Shown piece by piece: positions 1-9,142 of a stretch of DNA of 64,000 nt (position 1 is its first letter; each line of letters starts with the position of its first letter). The notes under the pieces were generated by a model. The model did no database searches. It was not told the origin of the DNA and saw only the letters and a list, made by a program, of their open reading frames with translations. The DNA comes from JABDCI01 sp964475835 (GTDB lineage: Bacteria > Verrucomicrobiota > Verrucomicrobiia > JABWAM01): NCBI GenBank assembly GCA_964475835.1, contig CAYYYL010000005.1, positions 1 through 64,000 on the forward strand. Reading direction: 5' to 3'. Position numbers and translations under genes: made by a program.

Positions 1-2
1 AC

Positions 3-179
3 AGCCTGGCAGACGTCATGAGTGAATGTCGCGATGCCGCATTTGCGTGGAAGATAGTCGCCCACGAATGCAATCTTCCGGAGTTCAGATGGGAGTTGCA
101 TGATTCAAGGGTGAACGAAAAAGTGCGACCAAGGGGTGACCGGGACGTTCAACCATGGATTGTCGCTCTTTTTTCATGA
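3..179 (+). CDS. C-terminal fragment of an unidentified protein (cut by window edge)
   Basis: Frame 3 is open from the first base of the window to a TGA at 177-179, giving 58 residues. An ATG at 18 could start a 53-residue protein, but there is no clear ribosome binding site and the open frame continues past the edge, so the tail of a longer gene is more likely. The peptide is charged, contains several Trp and two Cys, and has no motif I recognise. Codon third positions are mixed, as in neighbouring genes. The call rests only on the open frame and could be wrong. Confidence 0.35.
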   Translation, partial: SLADVMSECRDAAFAWKIVAHECNLPEFRWELHDSRVNEKVRPRGDRDVQPWIVALFS

Positions 180-267
180 TTGTAAAAGGAGAACTTGGAT
201 ATTTTCTGCGAGTGCAGAAAAACGCTGAAAGGTTGCTTGCTGGAGTGAATGCGCCTATTCTCTGTTC

Positions 268-531
268 ATGGATATGACTGATTTGAGGACGAAGGCGGAG
301 AATGGCGATCGTGACGCGCAATTTACATTGGGGCTTACCTATAGCAATCGAAGCGGGGGGGATCGGGACTATGTCGAGGCGTACAAGTGGCTTCAACTCT
401 CGGGAGCAAAGCAGGCACTGGGTATGATCTCGCACCTCATGACGCCCGATCAGATTGCCGAAGCCCAGAAGCGTGCCTCCGCGTGTCTGCCGCTTTCAGG
501 ACCTGCTCATGAAATGGGCGCGTCCTTGTGA
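268..531 (+). CDS. small Sel1-like repeat protein
   Basis: This 87-residue protein contains one clear Sel1-like repeat: an alternating helix pattern with A..GD..AQF.LGL.Y near residues 10-25, followed by Y.EAYKWL.L about 15 residues later. Sel1-like repeats are TPR-related helical hairpins that act as protein-interaction scaffolds. There is no signal peptide, so it is probably cytoplasmic. Its stop overlaps the GTG start of the following RNA helicase (GTGA at 528-531), which implies translational coupling. A single-repeat protein is too small for a solenoid, so it may act as a small adaptor; the partner is unknown. Confidence 0.75.
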   Translation: MDMTDLRTKAENGDRDAQFTLGLTYSNRSGGDRDYVEAYKWLQLSGAKQALGMISHLMTPDQIAEAQKRASACLPLSGPAHEMGASL

Positions 532-2360
532 ACAGGCGCCTTTTTTCGGACATGGGGCTTTCGGCTGAAATCCTCAAGGCCATCGACAATCTCGGATTCG
601 AGCAGGCTTCACCCATCCAGGCGGAGGCGATCCCCGTCATCTTGAAAGGGGGCGACATGGTGGGGCAATCGCAGACGGGATCGGGGAAGACAGCCGCCTT
701 TGCCATTCCGGCGGTGGAGAAGGTTGATCCGAAAAGCCGTGCGGTCCAGGTGCTCATTCTCTGTCCCACACGCGAACTCGCCATGCAGGTGGCTGATGAG
801 GTTCACAAACTGGTGATGTTTAAAAGCGGGATTCGTTCTGTCCCCATCTACGGAGGGGCATCTTATGACCGCCAACTTCAAGCGTTGCGGCAGGGTGTGC
901 AAATCGTCATCGGCACGCCGGGACGGGTGATGGATCATATGCGACGGGGCACCCTGAAACTTGCGTCGACGCACATGGTGATTCTCGACGAGGCAGACCG
1001 CATGCTCGACATGGGGTTTCGTGAGGATATCGAAATGATTCTTCAATCCGTGCCGGAGGAGCGGCAGCTGATCTTTTTTTCAGCCACCGTCGCCAGGCCG
1101 ATTCAGGAGTTGATTCACAAGTTTGCAAGAAAACCGACCCACGTCCGGATCGACGAGCATAAGTCCATGACGGTTCCCACCGTTGAACAGGTTTTCTACG
1201 AGGTGCAGCGTTACAGCAAAATGGAGGCGCTCACCCGCATCATCGACCTCCATGACATCAAGCTCGCCATCATTTTTTGCAACACCAAGCGAATGGTGGA
1301 TGATCTTACCGACGACTTGCTGGCGAAGGGATATCTTGCCGATCGGCTTCATGGCGATATCAATCAGATGGCGCGCACCCGGGTGATGGAAAAATTCCGA
1401 AACTCCGCCTTCGACCTGCTGGTGGCCACCGATGTCGCGGCGCGCGGAATCGATGTCGAACATGTGGAGGCCGTATTCAACTATGACCTTCCCTATGATT
1501 CGGAGGACTACGTGCATCGGATCGGCCGCACCGGCCGGGCTGGGAGAAAGGGCCTTGCCATCACATTTGTTCAGGGACGGGACATCTACATGCTCAACCG
1601 GATTGAGCGATTCACCAAAACACGAATTCGACGGGAGACGGTTCCTTCCCTTGATGCCGTGGAGGAGAAGCGGCTTGGAAGCTTTTTTGAGAAACTCAAA
1701 AAGACCCTTGAACTCGGCAAATTCAAGAAGCATGACGCCATGATTGATCAGCTCCTGGAGCAGGGGTTTTCGTCCACCGATATCTCTTCCGCGCTGTTGC
1801 ATCACCTTCTTGGAAGTCAGCCAGTCAAGGAATCTTCAGCGCCGAAAAAGAAACTGATGAACGCTGCTCCGGGACAACCTGTGAATGATTTTCCTGTTTT
1901 TTCCACAGCCTCCAAACCCCGGGAGTTTTCAAAACAGGAACGCAGAGATGCCCGGGATGTGAAATTTCGAGACTCCAAGGATCGCAGCCAGCCCAGGTCG
2001 CTGCCGGAGCGCGGGATGCAGCGTTTGAAGTTGAATGTGGGGCGTCGCCTGGGAGTGACCCCGGGGGATGTGGTTGGGAAAATTCTTGGATTGACCGATC
2101 TGCCACCGACCGTTGTGGGGGCGATCGCCCTTTTCCCGGATCACCTTTTTGTGGATGTGGCGGAGGAGTATGCCTCCATGATCATGACCAAATTATCCAA
2201 GGTGGAGATGAAGGGCTCCCGCCTGGAGGCCGAAATGGCGGCTTCCGGCAGCCATGCCTCTTCCCAGGAGAGGCGCATTCCCCGAAAAGGAAAGGGATTT
2301 GGTGGATCCGGGGGGAGTGGTGGATTTTACAAAAAGCGCAGGAAGCATGGCGATTACTGA
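528..2360 (+). CDS. DEAD-box ATP-dependent RNA helicase with DbpA-type RNA-binding domain
   Basis: An ATP-dependent RNA helicase of 610 residues that unwinds RNA duplexes in ribosome assembly or mRNA turnover. All core motifs are present: Q motif (GFEQASPIQ, ~23-31), motif I (SQTGSGKT, ~47-54), PTRELA, TPGRV, DEAD (LDEADRMLDMGF, ~153-164), SAT (FFSAT), and the second RecA domain with VATDVAARGID and HRIGRTGRAG. A linker of about 100 residues leads to a C-terminal domain (~500-575) resembling the DbpA RNA-binding fold found in CsdA/DeaD and DbpA. The tail is Gly/Lys/Arg-rich. This architecture is closest to CsdA/DeaD. The start is a GTG overlapping the stop of the upstream Sel1-like gene. Its 3' end overlaps the pseudouridine synthase start by 14 bases. 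Confidence 0.95.
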   Translation: MNRRLFSDMGLSAEILKAIDNLGFEQASPIQAEAIPVILKGGDMVGQSQTGSGKTAAFAIPAVEKVDPKSRAVQVLILCPTRELAMQVADEVHKLVMFKSGIRSVPIYGGASYDRQLQALRQGVQIVIGTPGRVMDHMRRGTLKLASTHMVILDEADRMLDMGFREDIEMILQSVPEERQLIFFSATVARPIQELIHKFARKPTHVRIDEHKSMTVPTVEQVFYEVQRYSKMEALTRIIDLHDIKLAIIFCNTKRMVDDLTDDLLAKGYLADRLHGDINQMARTRVMEKFRNSAFDLLVATDVAARGIDVEHVEAVFNYDLPYDSEDYVHRIGRTGRAGRKGLAITFVQGRDIYMLNRIERFTKTRIRRETVPSLDAVEEKRLGSFFEKLKKTLELGKFKKHDAMIDQLLEQGFSSTDISSALLHHLLGSQPVKESSAPKKKLMNAAPGQPVNDFPVFSTASKPREFSKQERRDARDVKFRDSKDRSQPRSLPERGMQRLKLNVGRRLGVTPGDVVGKILGLTDLPPTVVGAIALFPDHLFVDVAEEYASMIMTKLSKVEMKGSRLEAEMAASGSHASSQERRIPRKGKGFGGSGGSGGFYKKRRKHGDY

Positions 2361-3291
2361 GCTTCGACATCGGGTCTCTACGTTGGAGGCAGGCCGTGCG
2401 GATCGCATTGTTCAACACCTCACCGGGATTTCCAGGGCCGATATCCGGGGGCTGTTCGAACACGGATGTGTTTCTCTCGATGGCACGATCTGTTCTGATC
2501 CAGGAGTGCGTGTGAATGGGGATACGGTTGTCCTGGTGAGTTATGACCGCCATCGTCGTTATAAAGAACGGGCGAGATATCAGAGCAACCGATTCAAAAT
2601 CATTCATGAAGACCCCTATCTTCTCGTGGTCGATAAAGCGGCGGGGGTTCTGACGGTTCCTTCAGCTCATCACGAAAAAGATAACCTGGTGGAGGCCCTT
2701 AAAATTTATTTGGATCGAACCCGTGCTTCGCCTGCATATCCCGCCGTGGTGCATCGTCTCGATCGGGACACCTCGGGCCTTCTCGTCTTTGGCAAGAACA
2801 CCTCCATCGCTCAAAAACTTAAAAGTCAGTTTGAAGCCCGAAAACCGGTGCGCGAATACATGGCGATTGTGGCGGGCCGGCTTGAAAAGGCAAAGGGGAC
2901 GTTTCGCAGCCTTCTGGCTATGGATGAAGATTTGAATCAACACTCCACCGATGACGATTCCAAGGGGAAGTTGGCCATCACCCACTACGAGGTGGTTTCA
3001 TTTCTGAGAAATTCCACCCATGTCAGGGTGAGGCTTGAGACGGGAAGACGAAATCAGATCCGGGTGCACTTTGCCGAAGCCGGTCATCCTGTGCTGGGTG
3101 ATCGCCGATATAATCCCCAGCTCGCCCGGCATCCCGGATGGAAATATCCACGACTCGCGTTGCATGCGGCAAAGCTCGGATTCGTCCATCCGATTACCGG
3201 AAAATCCCTTGGTTTCAAATCCCCTCCAGGTCCCGAGTTTGAAAAATTTCTCCTTCAGCAGAAGGATCGTTCCATTTCCGGGATCACTTGA
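2347..3291 (+). CDS. RluA-family RNA pseudouridine synthase
   Basis: This enzyme isomerises specific uridines in rRNA or tRNA to pseudouridine. An N-terminal S4-like region (~1-65) precedes the catalytic domain. The catalytic motif HRLDRDTSGLL (~135-145) contains the essential Asp, and R.NQIR.H (GRRNQIRVHFAE) is the conserved RluA motif III. I chose the ATG at 2347, inside the end of the helicase gene, because the reading frame upstream duplicates helicase coding sequence and adds low-complexity residues. Overlap with the helicase suggests a small RNA-metabolism operon. The 3' end overlaps the convergent GYF_2 gene by 8 bases. Whether it is RluD-, RluC- or RluA-like cannot be decided from sequence alone. 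Confidence 0.92.
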   Translation: MAITELRHRVSTLEAGRADRIVQHLTGISRADIRGLFEHGCVSLDGTICSDPGVRVNGDTVVLVSYDRHRRYKERARYQSNRFKIIHEDPYLLVVDKAAGVLTVPSAHHEKDNLVEALKIYLDRTRASPAYPAVVHRLDRDTSGLLVFGKNTSIAQKLKSQFEARKPVREYMAIVAGRLEKAKGTFRSLLAMDEDLNQHSTDDDSKGKLAITHYEVVSFLRNSTHVRVRLETGRRNQIRVHFAEAGHPVLGDRRYNPQLARHPGWKYPRLALHAAKLGFVHPITGKSLGFKSPPGPEFEKFLLQQKDRSISGIT

Positions 3292-3841
3292 TGATTGTGA
3301 AGTGCCCGATGACGGGGAGTGGCTTGCACACACCCTGGGCGGCGTTGATGATGCCCAGGATCATGAAAATGAGCATTCCGAGCGAGAGGAAGGGAGTGAC
3401 AAAAAGGGAAAAGATCCATCCCACCACGGGGATTGCGGCCACGATGCTTGAAGCCACCAGAAGGCCGACACAGGCGATAAAAAGGACGATGCCCTGGTTG
3501 GTGTGATACATGGCAAATCGGGATTCCCGGGCGGCAACGAGGGGTACGACAAAAAGAATCCCAAGATAGGCCAGGATGCCCATCACCTTGTTCTTTTCCG
3601 CGTCTGCAAGATCGATGGAGTTGGAGCCTCCGGGAACAGAAGGAGGTTCGGAAGTGGAGGGTTGTTTGAGGACGCTCCCCGCGAATTCTGGCACCGTATT
3701 GGCTGGTGCCCAATCGTTCATGCCCGTGGTCCAGATGAGGCTGGTTGTGGGGATGACGCCATCCGAGAAAAGTTTCTTCAGATCGGCGGTTTCCAGCGGT
3801 CCCTGTTTCTGGTCATCTTTGACGTAGTACCATGAGCTCAC
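3284..3841 (-). CDS. GYF_2-domain membrane protein with DUF4870-like transmembrane region
   Basis: A 185-residue protein. The first ~50 residues form a GYF_2 (DUF4339) module: W.YV.D.Q..GP.....L..LF..G.I....LIW..GM..W. A Ser/Pro-rich linker (~55-75) leads to a membrane part with three hydrophobic stretches (~88-105, ~118-138, ~140-165), resembling DUF4870/Tic20-like proteins. GYF_2 modules are thought to bind proline-rich peptides, but their bacterial ligands are poorly known. Two further GYF_2 proteins occur in this window (41055-42287 and 49023-50261). The gene faces the pseudouridine synthase convergently and overlaps it by 8 bases. Function unknown. Confidence 0.85.
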   Translation of the reverse strand: MSSWYYVKDDQKQGPLETADLKKLFSDGVIPTTSLIWTTGMNDWAPANTVPEFAGSVLKQPSTSEPPSVPGGSNSIDLADAEKNKVMGILAYLGILFVVPLVAARESRFAMYHTNQGIVLFIACVGLLVASSIVAAIPVVGWIFSLFVTPFLSLGMLIFMILGIINAAQGVCKPLPVIGHFTIIK

Positions 3842-3917
3842 GGCCCTCTTGTCATGGAAATCAGAAAGAAGATCAATCTCAATATTTCAAGCGTTGTTGG
3901 AAAAGGGCGGTTGAACA

Positions 3918-6134
3918 ATGGCCTTTGATTTGAGAGATAGAAGAGACGTGACAGTTGCCCTATCTTCATCGCTCGAGGTACGTTTCCAAGAGGCCCTTGC
4001 TTTACAGCAAAGTGGATGTTTTCGTGAAGCCGAGGAAATTTACCGTGAGATCCTTGCCGCAAATCCCGACCATCATCCCACATTGCATTTTTACGGTCTT
4101 CTGGCCCACCAATGTCAACAGAACGGACCTGCGTTGGAAATGTTGCGCAAGGCCATTTCCCTCGAATCCGGTATTCCGGAATATCATAACAATTGTGGGG
4201 CTGTTTTCTATGCACTCCATCAACTGGATGAGGCAGGAAGATGTTATCGTCGCGCCGTGGAGCTGAACCCCGCCTTCCCGGAAGCCCAAAATAATCTGGG
4301 TAACGTGTTGCTGGACTCCGGTCATCTGGATGAGGCCGAAGTGTGTTACCGGAGGGCGCTTGACCTCGATCCCCGCATGGCTGCGGCGTGTAATAATCTC
4401 GGGAATATTGAAAGAAAAAAACGACGTTTCGAATCCGCAGGGCAATTCTACCAAAAAGCGTTGGTTTTAAATCCAGCCTACGCTGAAGCTCACCAAAATC
4501 TGGGATGTCTTGCGAAGGATGGCGGAAACTTATCGATGGCAGAGCAGCATTTTCGGAATGCCATACGATCGAATCCCAGTCTGATTGAGGCCTATCGAAA
4601 TCTTGGGGAAGTTTTGAAAGCGACGGGACGAGAAGATGAAGCCAGAGCCTGTTTTCAAAAGCTTTCTGAATTATTTCCCCCGGATGCCGGAGTTCAGAAT
4701 CAGCTTGGAGTCATGTTGAAGGGGCAGGGGCGATATGCTGAGGCGATCCAGGCCCATTTTCGCGCGGTGAAGATCAATCCCAGAGACTGGCAGGGATTCA
4801 ATCATCTTGGCACGCTTTTTCATGAACTTGGAAAGCTTCCTGAGGCGGCGGACTGTTATCGCAAGGCGATTTCCCTTCAGCCCGACAAAGCGTTTCTCCG
4901 AAGTAACCTTCTCTTTTCTTTGAATCATGCTCCGGATTGCACTCCTGAACAGTTGTTTGAAGAGCACCTCGATTGGGGAAAACGTTTCACCAAGGAACAT
5001 CCGGTACCTTCATTCACGCAGTCACGCGATCCCGACCGGCGGTTGCGCATCGGTTATCTGATGCCGGACTTCCGTCGTCAGGCGGTTGCATTCAGCATGG
5101 AACCATTCCTTTCAGCCCACGATCATTCTCAGGTGGAGATCTTTTTTTACTCATTTGTTCCCCAGCCGGAGGAGGTCAAAACGGTCCTGAAGCAGATGTC
5201 CGATCAGTGGCGAGAGGTCTCCTGTGCCACGGATGATGAGGCTGCTGAGATGATTCAGGAGGATCAGATCGACATTCTGTTGGATGTCATGGGGCACACT
5301 GGTGAAACCCGGCTGGAGTTGTTCACCCGGCGGGTGGCTCCTGTCCAGGTGAGTTATCTGGGGTATGTGAACACCACGGGGCTTTCGACCATGGACTATC
5401 GCATTTCCGATGCTCATGGAGATCCCGAAGGGATGACGGAGCGGTACTATACGGAGAAAATTTTCCGTCTTCCAGAAACGTCGATCGTGTTTCATCTGCC
5501 GGAACTCATTCCGGTTACCCAAGCACCCGCGCTAAAGAACGGGTATGTCACTTTCGGCTCATTCAACAACCTTTCCAAGGTGACGCCCGAGGTGGTGGAG
5601 TTGTGGTCCCGGGTGTTGAAGGTGGTGCCCGAGGCCCATCTGCTCATCAAGAGTCCCTGTTTGGTGGATCCCGAAGTGCGAAAGTATGTGGGGGATATGT
5701 TTTTGTCTCAGGGAGTGGATGTGAAACGGCTGGAGTTTGTGGGTTACGTGTCTTCCTACAAGGAACACCTTCGCCTCTATGAAAAGGTGGATGTGGCTCT
5801 CGATCCCTTTCCCTTTAATGGAGGACTTACCTCGATGGAGGCGCTCTGGATGGGGGTGCCAGTGGTCACCCTTGTGGGAAACAGTTTTGTGTCACGGTTA
5901 AGTGTCCGCCTTCTGGTGTCGGTGAAATTGACGGACTGGATGACGGATTCGAAGGAGGCCTATGTGCGTAAGGCCGTGGACGCGGCTATGGATGTGATGC
6001 GATTGAATGATTTGCGCCAGTCCCTTCGTGAAAAGGTGAAGACCTCGCCCATCTCGGATGGAGTCGCTCTGGCTCGTAATTTGGAGGCAGCGTTTCGGGA
6101 AATGTGGCGAAAGGAGTGCGTGTCGCGTGAGTAA
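3918..6134 (+). CDS. TPR protein with O-GlcNAc-transferase-like (GT41) domain
   Basis: A 738-residue protein with about nine tandem TPR units (~10-320; repeated A...LG......G....A...Y..A....P) followed by a SPINDLY/OGT-type glycosyltransferase domain (~365-730). Recognisable GT41 blocks are RIGYLMPDFR, GYVNTTGLSTMDY, FGSFNNLSKVTP and DPFPFNGGLTSMEALWMGVP. The last block corresponds to the UDP-sugar binding region of OGT. It probably transfers a sugar from a nucleotide donor to protein Ser/Thr or to another acceptor; the donor and targets are unknown. No signal peptide or membrane segment is seen, so it should be cytoplasmic. Its stop overlaps the GTG start of the SDR-like protein by 8 bases, implying translational coupling. 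Confidence 0.93.
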   Translation: MAFDLRDRRDVTVALSSSLEVRFQEALALQQSGCFREAEEIYREILAANPDHHPTLHFYGLLAHQCQQNGPALEMLRKAISLESGIPEYHNNCGAVFYALHQLDEAGRCYRRAVELNPAFPEAQNNLGNVLLDSGHLDEAEVCYRRALDLDPRMAAACNNLGNIERKKRRFESAGQFYQKALVLNPAYAEAHQNLGCLAKDGGNLSMAEQHFRNAIRSNPSLIEAYRNLGEVLKATGREDEARACFQKLSELFPPDAGVQNQLGVMLKGQGRYAEAIQAHFRAVKINPRDWQGFNHLGTLFHELGKLPEAADCYRKAISLQPDKAFLRSNLLFSLNHAPDCTPEQLFEEHLDWGKRFTKEHPVPSFTQSRDPDRRLRIGYLMPDFRRQAVAFSMEPFLSAHDHSQVEIFFYSFVPQPEEVKTVLKQMSDQWREVSCATDDEAAEMIQEDQIDILLDVMGHTGETRLELFTRRVAPVQVSYLGYVNTTGLSTMDYRISDAHGDPEGMTERYYTEKIFRLPETSIVFHLPELIPVTQAPALKNGYVTFGSFNNLSKVTPEVVELWSRVLKVVPEAHLLIKSPCLVDPEVRKYVGDMFLSQGVDVKRLEFVGYVSSYKEHLRLYEKVDVALDPFPFNGGLTSMEALWMGVPVVTLVGNSFVSRLSVRLLVSVKLTDWMTDSKEAYVRKAVDAAMDVMRLNDLRQSLREKVKTSPISDGVALARNLEAAFREMWRKECVSRE

Positions 6135-7653
6135 GTCTGTTTCGGAGCGATTGAGGGAGGCTGCAGATCTGCTGGAGCAGGTGGTGACGAACCGTGCGCT
6201 CTTGGCGGATCTTTCATCCGAGGAACGAGCCCGCCTCATCAAGGCTGCGGGCGACGTCTATTGTCCTGATGTGGATCAGAGGCGGCGATTTGTCCGCGCC
6301 AAGATCCGCCAACGGAAGGCGGAAAAGGTTCATCGTGATGAAACCCGACTTAATGAGACCGGCATCCGCAAACTGCGACGCGAGAAGGTGTTCACCACCC
6401 CCAACGTGATTCCGCCCACGGATTTCGTGCAGAAGGAGGTTGAGGACGATCCGGAGTTTCGTGAGCTTGTGGAGCCCCAGAATTGCTACATCTGCAAGCA
6501 GAACTTTTCGACGATCCACCATTTTTACGATCAATTATGTCCCTCCTGTGCGGAATTGAATTTTCGCAAGCGCAGCGAGATGGCGGATTTGCGCGGACGC
6601 GTGGCGCTTTTGACGGGGGGACGCGTCAAAATTGGCTACCAGGCAGGCATCAAACTGCTGCGGGCGGGGGCTCATCTCATAGTCACGACCCGTTTCCCCC
6701 GGGATTCGGCCATGCGTTATGCTGCGGAGCCTGATTTTCCAGAGTGGGGAGGGCGGCTGGAAATCTTTGGTCTGGATCTTCGTCATACCCCGAGTGTGGA
6801 GGCCTTTTGTCGCCATCTGCTTCAGACTCGGGAGAGGCTGGATTTCATCATCAACAATGCATGTCAGACGGTCCGACGGCCACCCGACTTTTATCAACAT
6901 ATGATGGAACGGGAGGCGACCTCGCTGGAGGAGTTGCCGGGGGATGTTCGCAAATTGCTGGGGGCTTATGAGGGATTGCGAGGGTATCACATGCTTCCCG
7001 AAGGGGATGGGACGCTCGTTCCGGGGCGCATTTCCGAGGTTGCCGGGCTTACACACGCTGCCGTCCTTTCCCAGGTGCCCTTGCTGCCGGAGGAGGTCCG
7101 GGCGCAAAGGGATCTTTTTCCCGAGGGCCGTCTGGATCAGGATCTTCAACAAGTGGATTTGCGGGAGCGCAACTCCTGGCGCCTGATGCTTGCGGAAGTG
7201 CCTGCCGTCGAGCTGCTCGAAGTGCAACTCGTCAATGCGGTGGCCCCCTTTATATTAAATGCAAGGCTCAAGCCCTTGATGTTGCGCACGCCCGAAAGGG
7301 ACAAACACATTGTGAATGTCTCAGCCGTGGAGGGGCAGTTTTATCGAAAGTTCAAGACGACCCGCCATCCCCACACCAACATGGCCAAGGCCGCGCTGAA
7401 TATGATGACCCGGACTTCAGCAAAGGACTATCAAATCGATGGAATTCACATGAACAGTGTCGACACGGGCTGGGTGACAGATGAGGACCCTGTTCAGATC
7501 GCCGCACGAAAGACAAAAATGCATCGTTTTCATCCTCCGCTCGATATCGTGGATGGAGCTGCGCGAATTGTGGACCCGATTATGGATGGAATGAATACAG
7601 GCGAGCACATTTGGGGAAAATTTTTAAAGGATTACAAGCCGACGGACTGGTAA
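6127..7653 (+). CDS. extended SDR-family protein with an inserted four-cysteine knuckle and no catalytic Tyr
   Basis: I start this protein at GTG 6127, with AAGGAG at 6111-6116 ten bases upstream, giving 508 residues. Residues 1-115 are charged and helical. Residues ~120-141 contain CYIC...CPSC, a likely zinc knuckle. From ~155 a Rossmann fold begins with LLTGGRVKIG, a variant of TGxxxGxG, followed by a NNA motif (INNACQTV). The Ser of the SDR active site is present (NVSAVEGQF, S~399), but the usual YxxxK reads TNMAK (T417...K421), so the catalytic tyrosine is replaced. It may therefore bind NAD(P) without classic dehydrogenase activity, or use another acid. It is translationally coupled to the TPR/GT41 gene, suggesting a shared role in a sugar or protein modification. 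Confidence 0.85.
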   Translation: MSKSVSERLREAADLLEQVVTNRALLADLSSEERARLIKAAGDVYCPDVDQRRRFVRAKIRQRKAEKVHRDETRLNETGIRKLRREKVFTTPNVIPPTDFVQKEVEDDPEFRELVEPQNCYICKQNFSTIHHFYDQLCPSCAELNFRKRSEMADLRGRVALLTGGRVKIGYQAGIKLLRAGAHLIVTTRFPRDSAMRYAAEPDFPEWGGRLEIFGLDLRHTPSVEAFCRHLLQTRERLDFIINNACQTVRRPPDFYQHMMEREATSLEELPGDVRKLLGAYEGLRGYHMLPEGDGTLVPGRISEVAGLTHAAVLSQVPLLPEEVRAQRDLFPEGRLDQDLQQVDLRERNSWRLMLAEVPAVELLEVQLVNAVAPFILNARLKPLMLRTPERDKHIVNVSAVEGQFYRKFKTTRHPHTNMAKAALNMMTRTSAKDYQIDGIHMNSVDTGWVTDEDPVQIAARKTKMHRFHPPLDIVDGAARIVDPIMDGMNTGEHIWGKFLKDYKPTDW

Positions 7654-7687
7654 TCTCCTTCGAAATCGGACATGGTACGGCCCGAAT

Positions 7688-9142
7688 ATGAGTTTCAAAG
7701 GTTTGATTCCCTGGACTGAAACCGGCAGATCGGGAATTCTGGCTTTTGGGTTATTGGTTCTCCTGGGAATGGCGGGGTGTTCCGTCGGGCCCGATTACAA
7801 ACGTCCCGAGGTGGAGGTGCCTGATCAGTGGCGATGGAAGGAAGCGGGTCCCCGCGATGAAGATCCCAAGGGGCCGTGGTGGGAGATGTTTGGGGATCCG
7901 GAATTGAACCGTCTGGAGGAGCTTGCCATGGGGGCCAATCAGGATCTGAAGGGGGCTGTGGCTCGTGTGGAACAGGGCCGGGCCCGGGCCCGGGTGAGTG
8001 CATCGGAGTTTTTTCCGGAGATTGCGGCTCACCCGTCCTGGCAGCGTTATCGGACGTCCGCCACCACGGCCTCCTCTTTTCCGATGGAGCCCATTACGGC
8101 GAATGACTTCCGACTCCCGATCGACCTTTCGTACGAGGTTGATCTCTGGGGAAGGGTTCGACGATCGTTTGAATCCGCCCGCAATGAGATGCTGGCCAGC
8201 GCGGCGGACTATCAACAGGTGTTGTTCACCCTTCAGGCGGACCTTGCGGTCACCTACTTTCGTCTCCGTTCCCTCGAACAGGAGGTGGAGATTCTGGATC
8301 AAACCGTTCTCATGCGCCGGCGCAATCACGAGGTGTTTCAAGCCCGTTTCAATGCGGGTTATTCGAGTCAGTTGGAGGTGACCCGCTCCAAAACCGATCT
8401 AGCAAATGCGACTCTGGGTCACGCCGATGCGCAGCGTCGGCGGGCTGAACTCCTGGATGCGCTTGCGGTTCTTTGCGGGGCGGCACCCTCTGGTTTTGAG
8501 ATTGCCCAGGGAGTGGAGGCTCCTGTCATCCCTGAAGTGAGCCCTGGCATCCCTTCCGAATTGCTGGAGCGGCGGCCTGATATCGCGAAGGCGGAGCGTC
8601 AACTAGCGGCCCGCAACGCGGAAATTGGTGTCGCTTACGCTGCATTTTTTCCAAGCATCCGACTTACCGGAAATGCGGGGTTTCAAAGTGGGGAACTGGA
8701 GGATCTATTTCACTGGGAGAGTCGAGCCTGGAGTCTCGGACCCAATGTGACCATTCCCATTTCCGCCATGGGAATTAATCAATCCCGACTGAAGCGTGCA
8801 CGCGGGGTCTATGAAGAGGCTGTGGCGCAATACCGTCAGTCCGTGCTGCTGGCTTTTAGGGAGGTGGACGACTCCCTGGCAGCGCTTCGTTTTCTCAAGG
8901 AGGAGGTGGAGACGGCGAGGGATTCTAGGGAAAATGCGCGAAAATCGGCGGAACTTTCCGTGGTGCGTTACAAGCAGGGGCTTTTGGATTATTATGGCGT
9001 GATCGATGCTGAAAGGAGTCGGTTGGAGGCGGAACTTCAATCTGTTCGTGTTGATGTGGAGCGAATGCTGAGTACAATCCGCCTGATCAAAGCCATCGGT
9101 GGCGGCTGGAGCGGGGCTTCGCCTGAAAAGACTGGAAAATGA
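7688..9142 (+). CDS. RND efflux outer membrane lipoprotein (OprM/NodT family)
   Basis: The outer membrane channel of a tripartite RND pump, 484 residues. An N-terminal hydrophobic segment ends in a lipobox (GMAGC, Cys ~31) followed by SVGPDYKRP, a hallmark of NodT-type channels. The remainder has two outer-membrane-efflux-protein repeats with long helical segments, ending with the typical R.....QG...Y..V...R block. The ATG at 9139 of the adaptor overlaps the stop (ATGA). It is the first gene of a three-gene pump operon. The substrate is not predictable from sequence. Confidence 0.95.
   Translation: MSFKGLIPWTETGRSGILAFGLLVLLGMAGCSVGPDYKRPEVEVPDQWRWKEAGPRDEDPKGPWWEMFGDPELNRLEELAMGANQDLKGAVARVEQGRARARVSASEFFPEIAAHPSWQRYRTSATTASSFPMEPITANDFRLPIDLSYEVDLWGRVRRSFESARNEMLASAADYQQVLFTLQADLAVTYFRLRSLEQEVEILDQTVLMRRRNHEVFQARFNAGYSSQLEVTRSKTDLANATLGHADAQRRRAELLDALAVLCGAAPSGFEIAQGVEAPVIPEVSPGIPSELLERRPDIAKAERQLAARNAEIGVAYAAFFPSIRLTGNAGFQSGELEDLFHWESRAWSLGPNVTIPISAMGINQSRLKRARGVYEEAVAQYRQSVLLAFREVDDSLAALRFLKEEVETARDSRENARKSAELSVVRYKQGLLDYYGVIDAERSRLEAELQSVRVDVERMLSTIRLIKAIGGGWSGASPEKTGK

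Noticed and set aside
85..435. 116-residue minus-strand frame near the left edge
   Set aside because: Overlaps the Sel1-like gene on the other strand and has no family features.
1080..1805. 241-residue minus-strand open frame
   Set aside because: Antisense to the DEAD-box helicase, whose motifs are clear.
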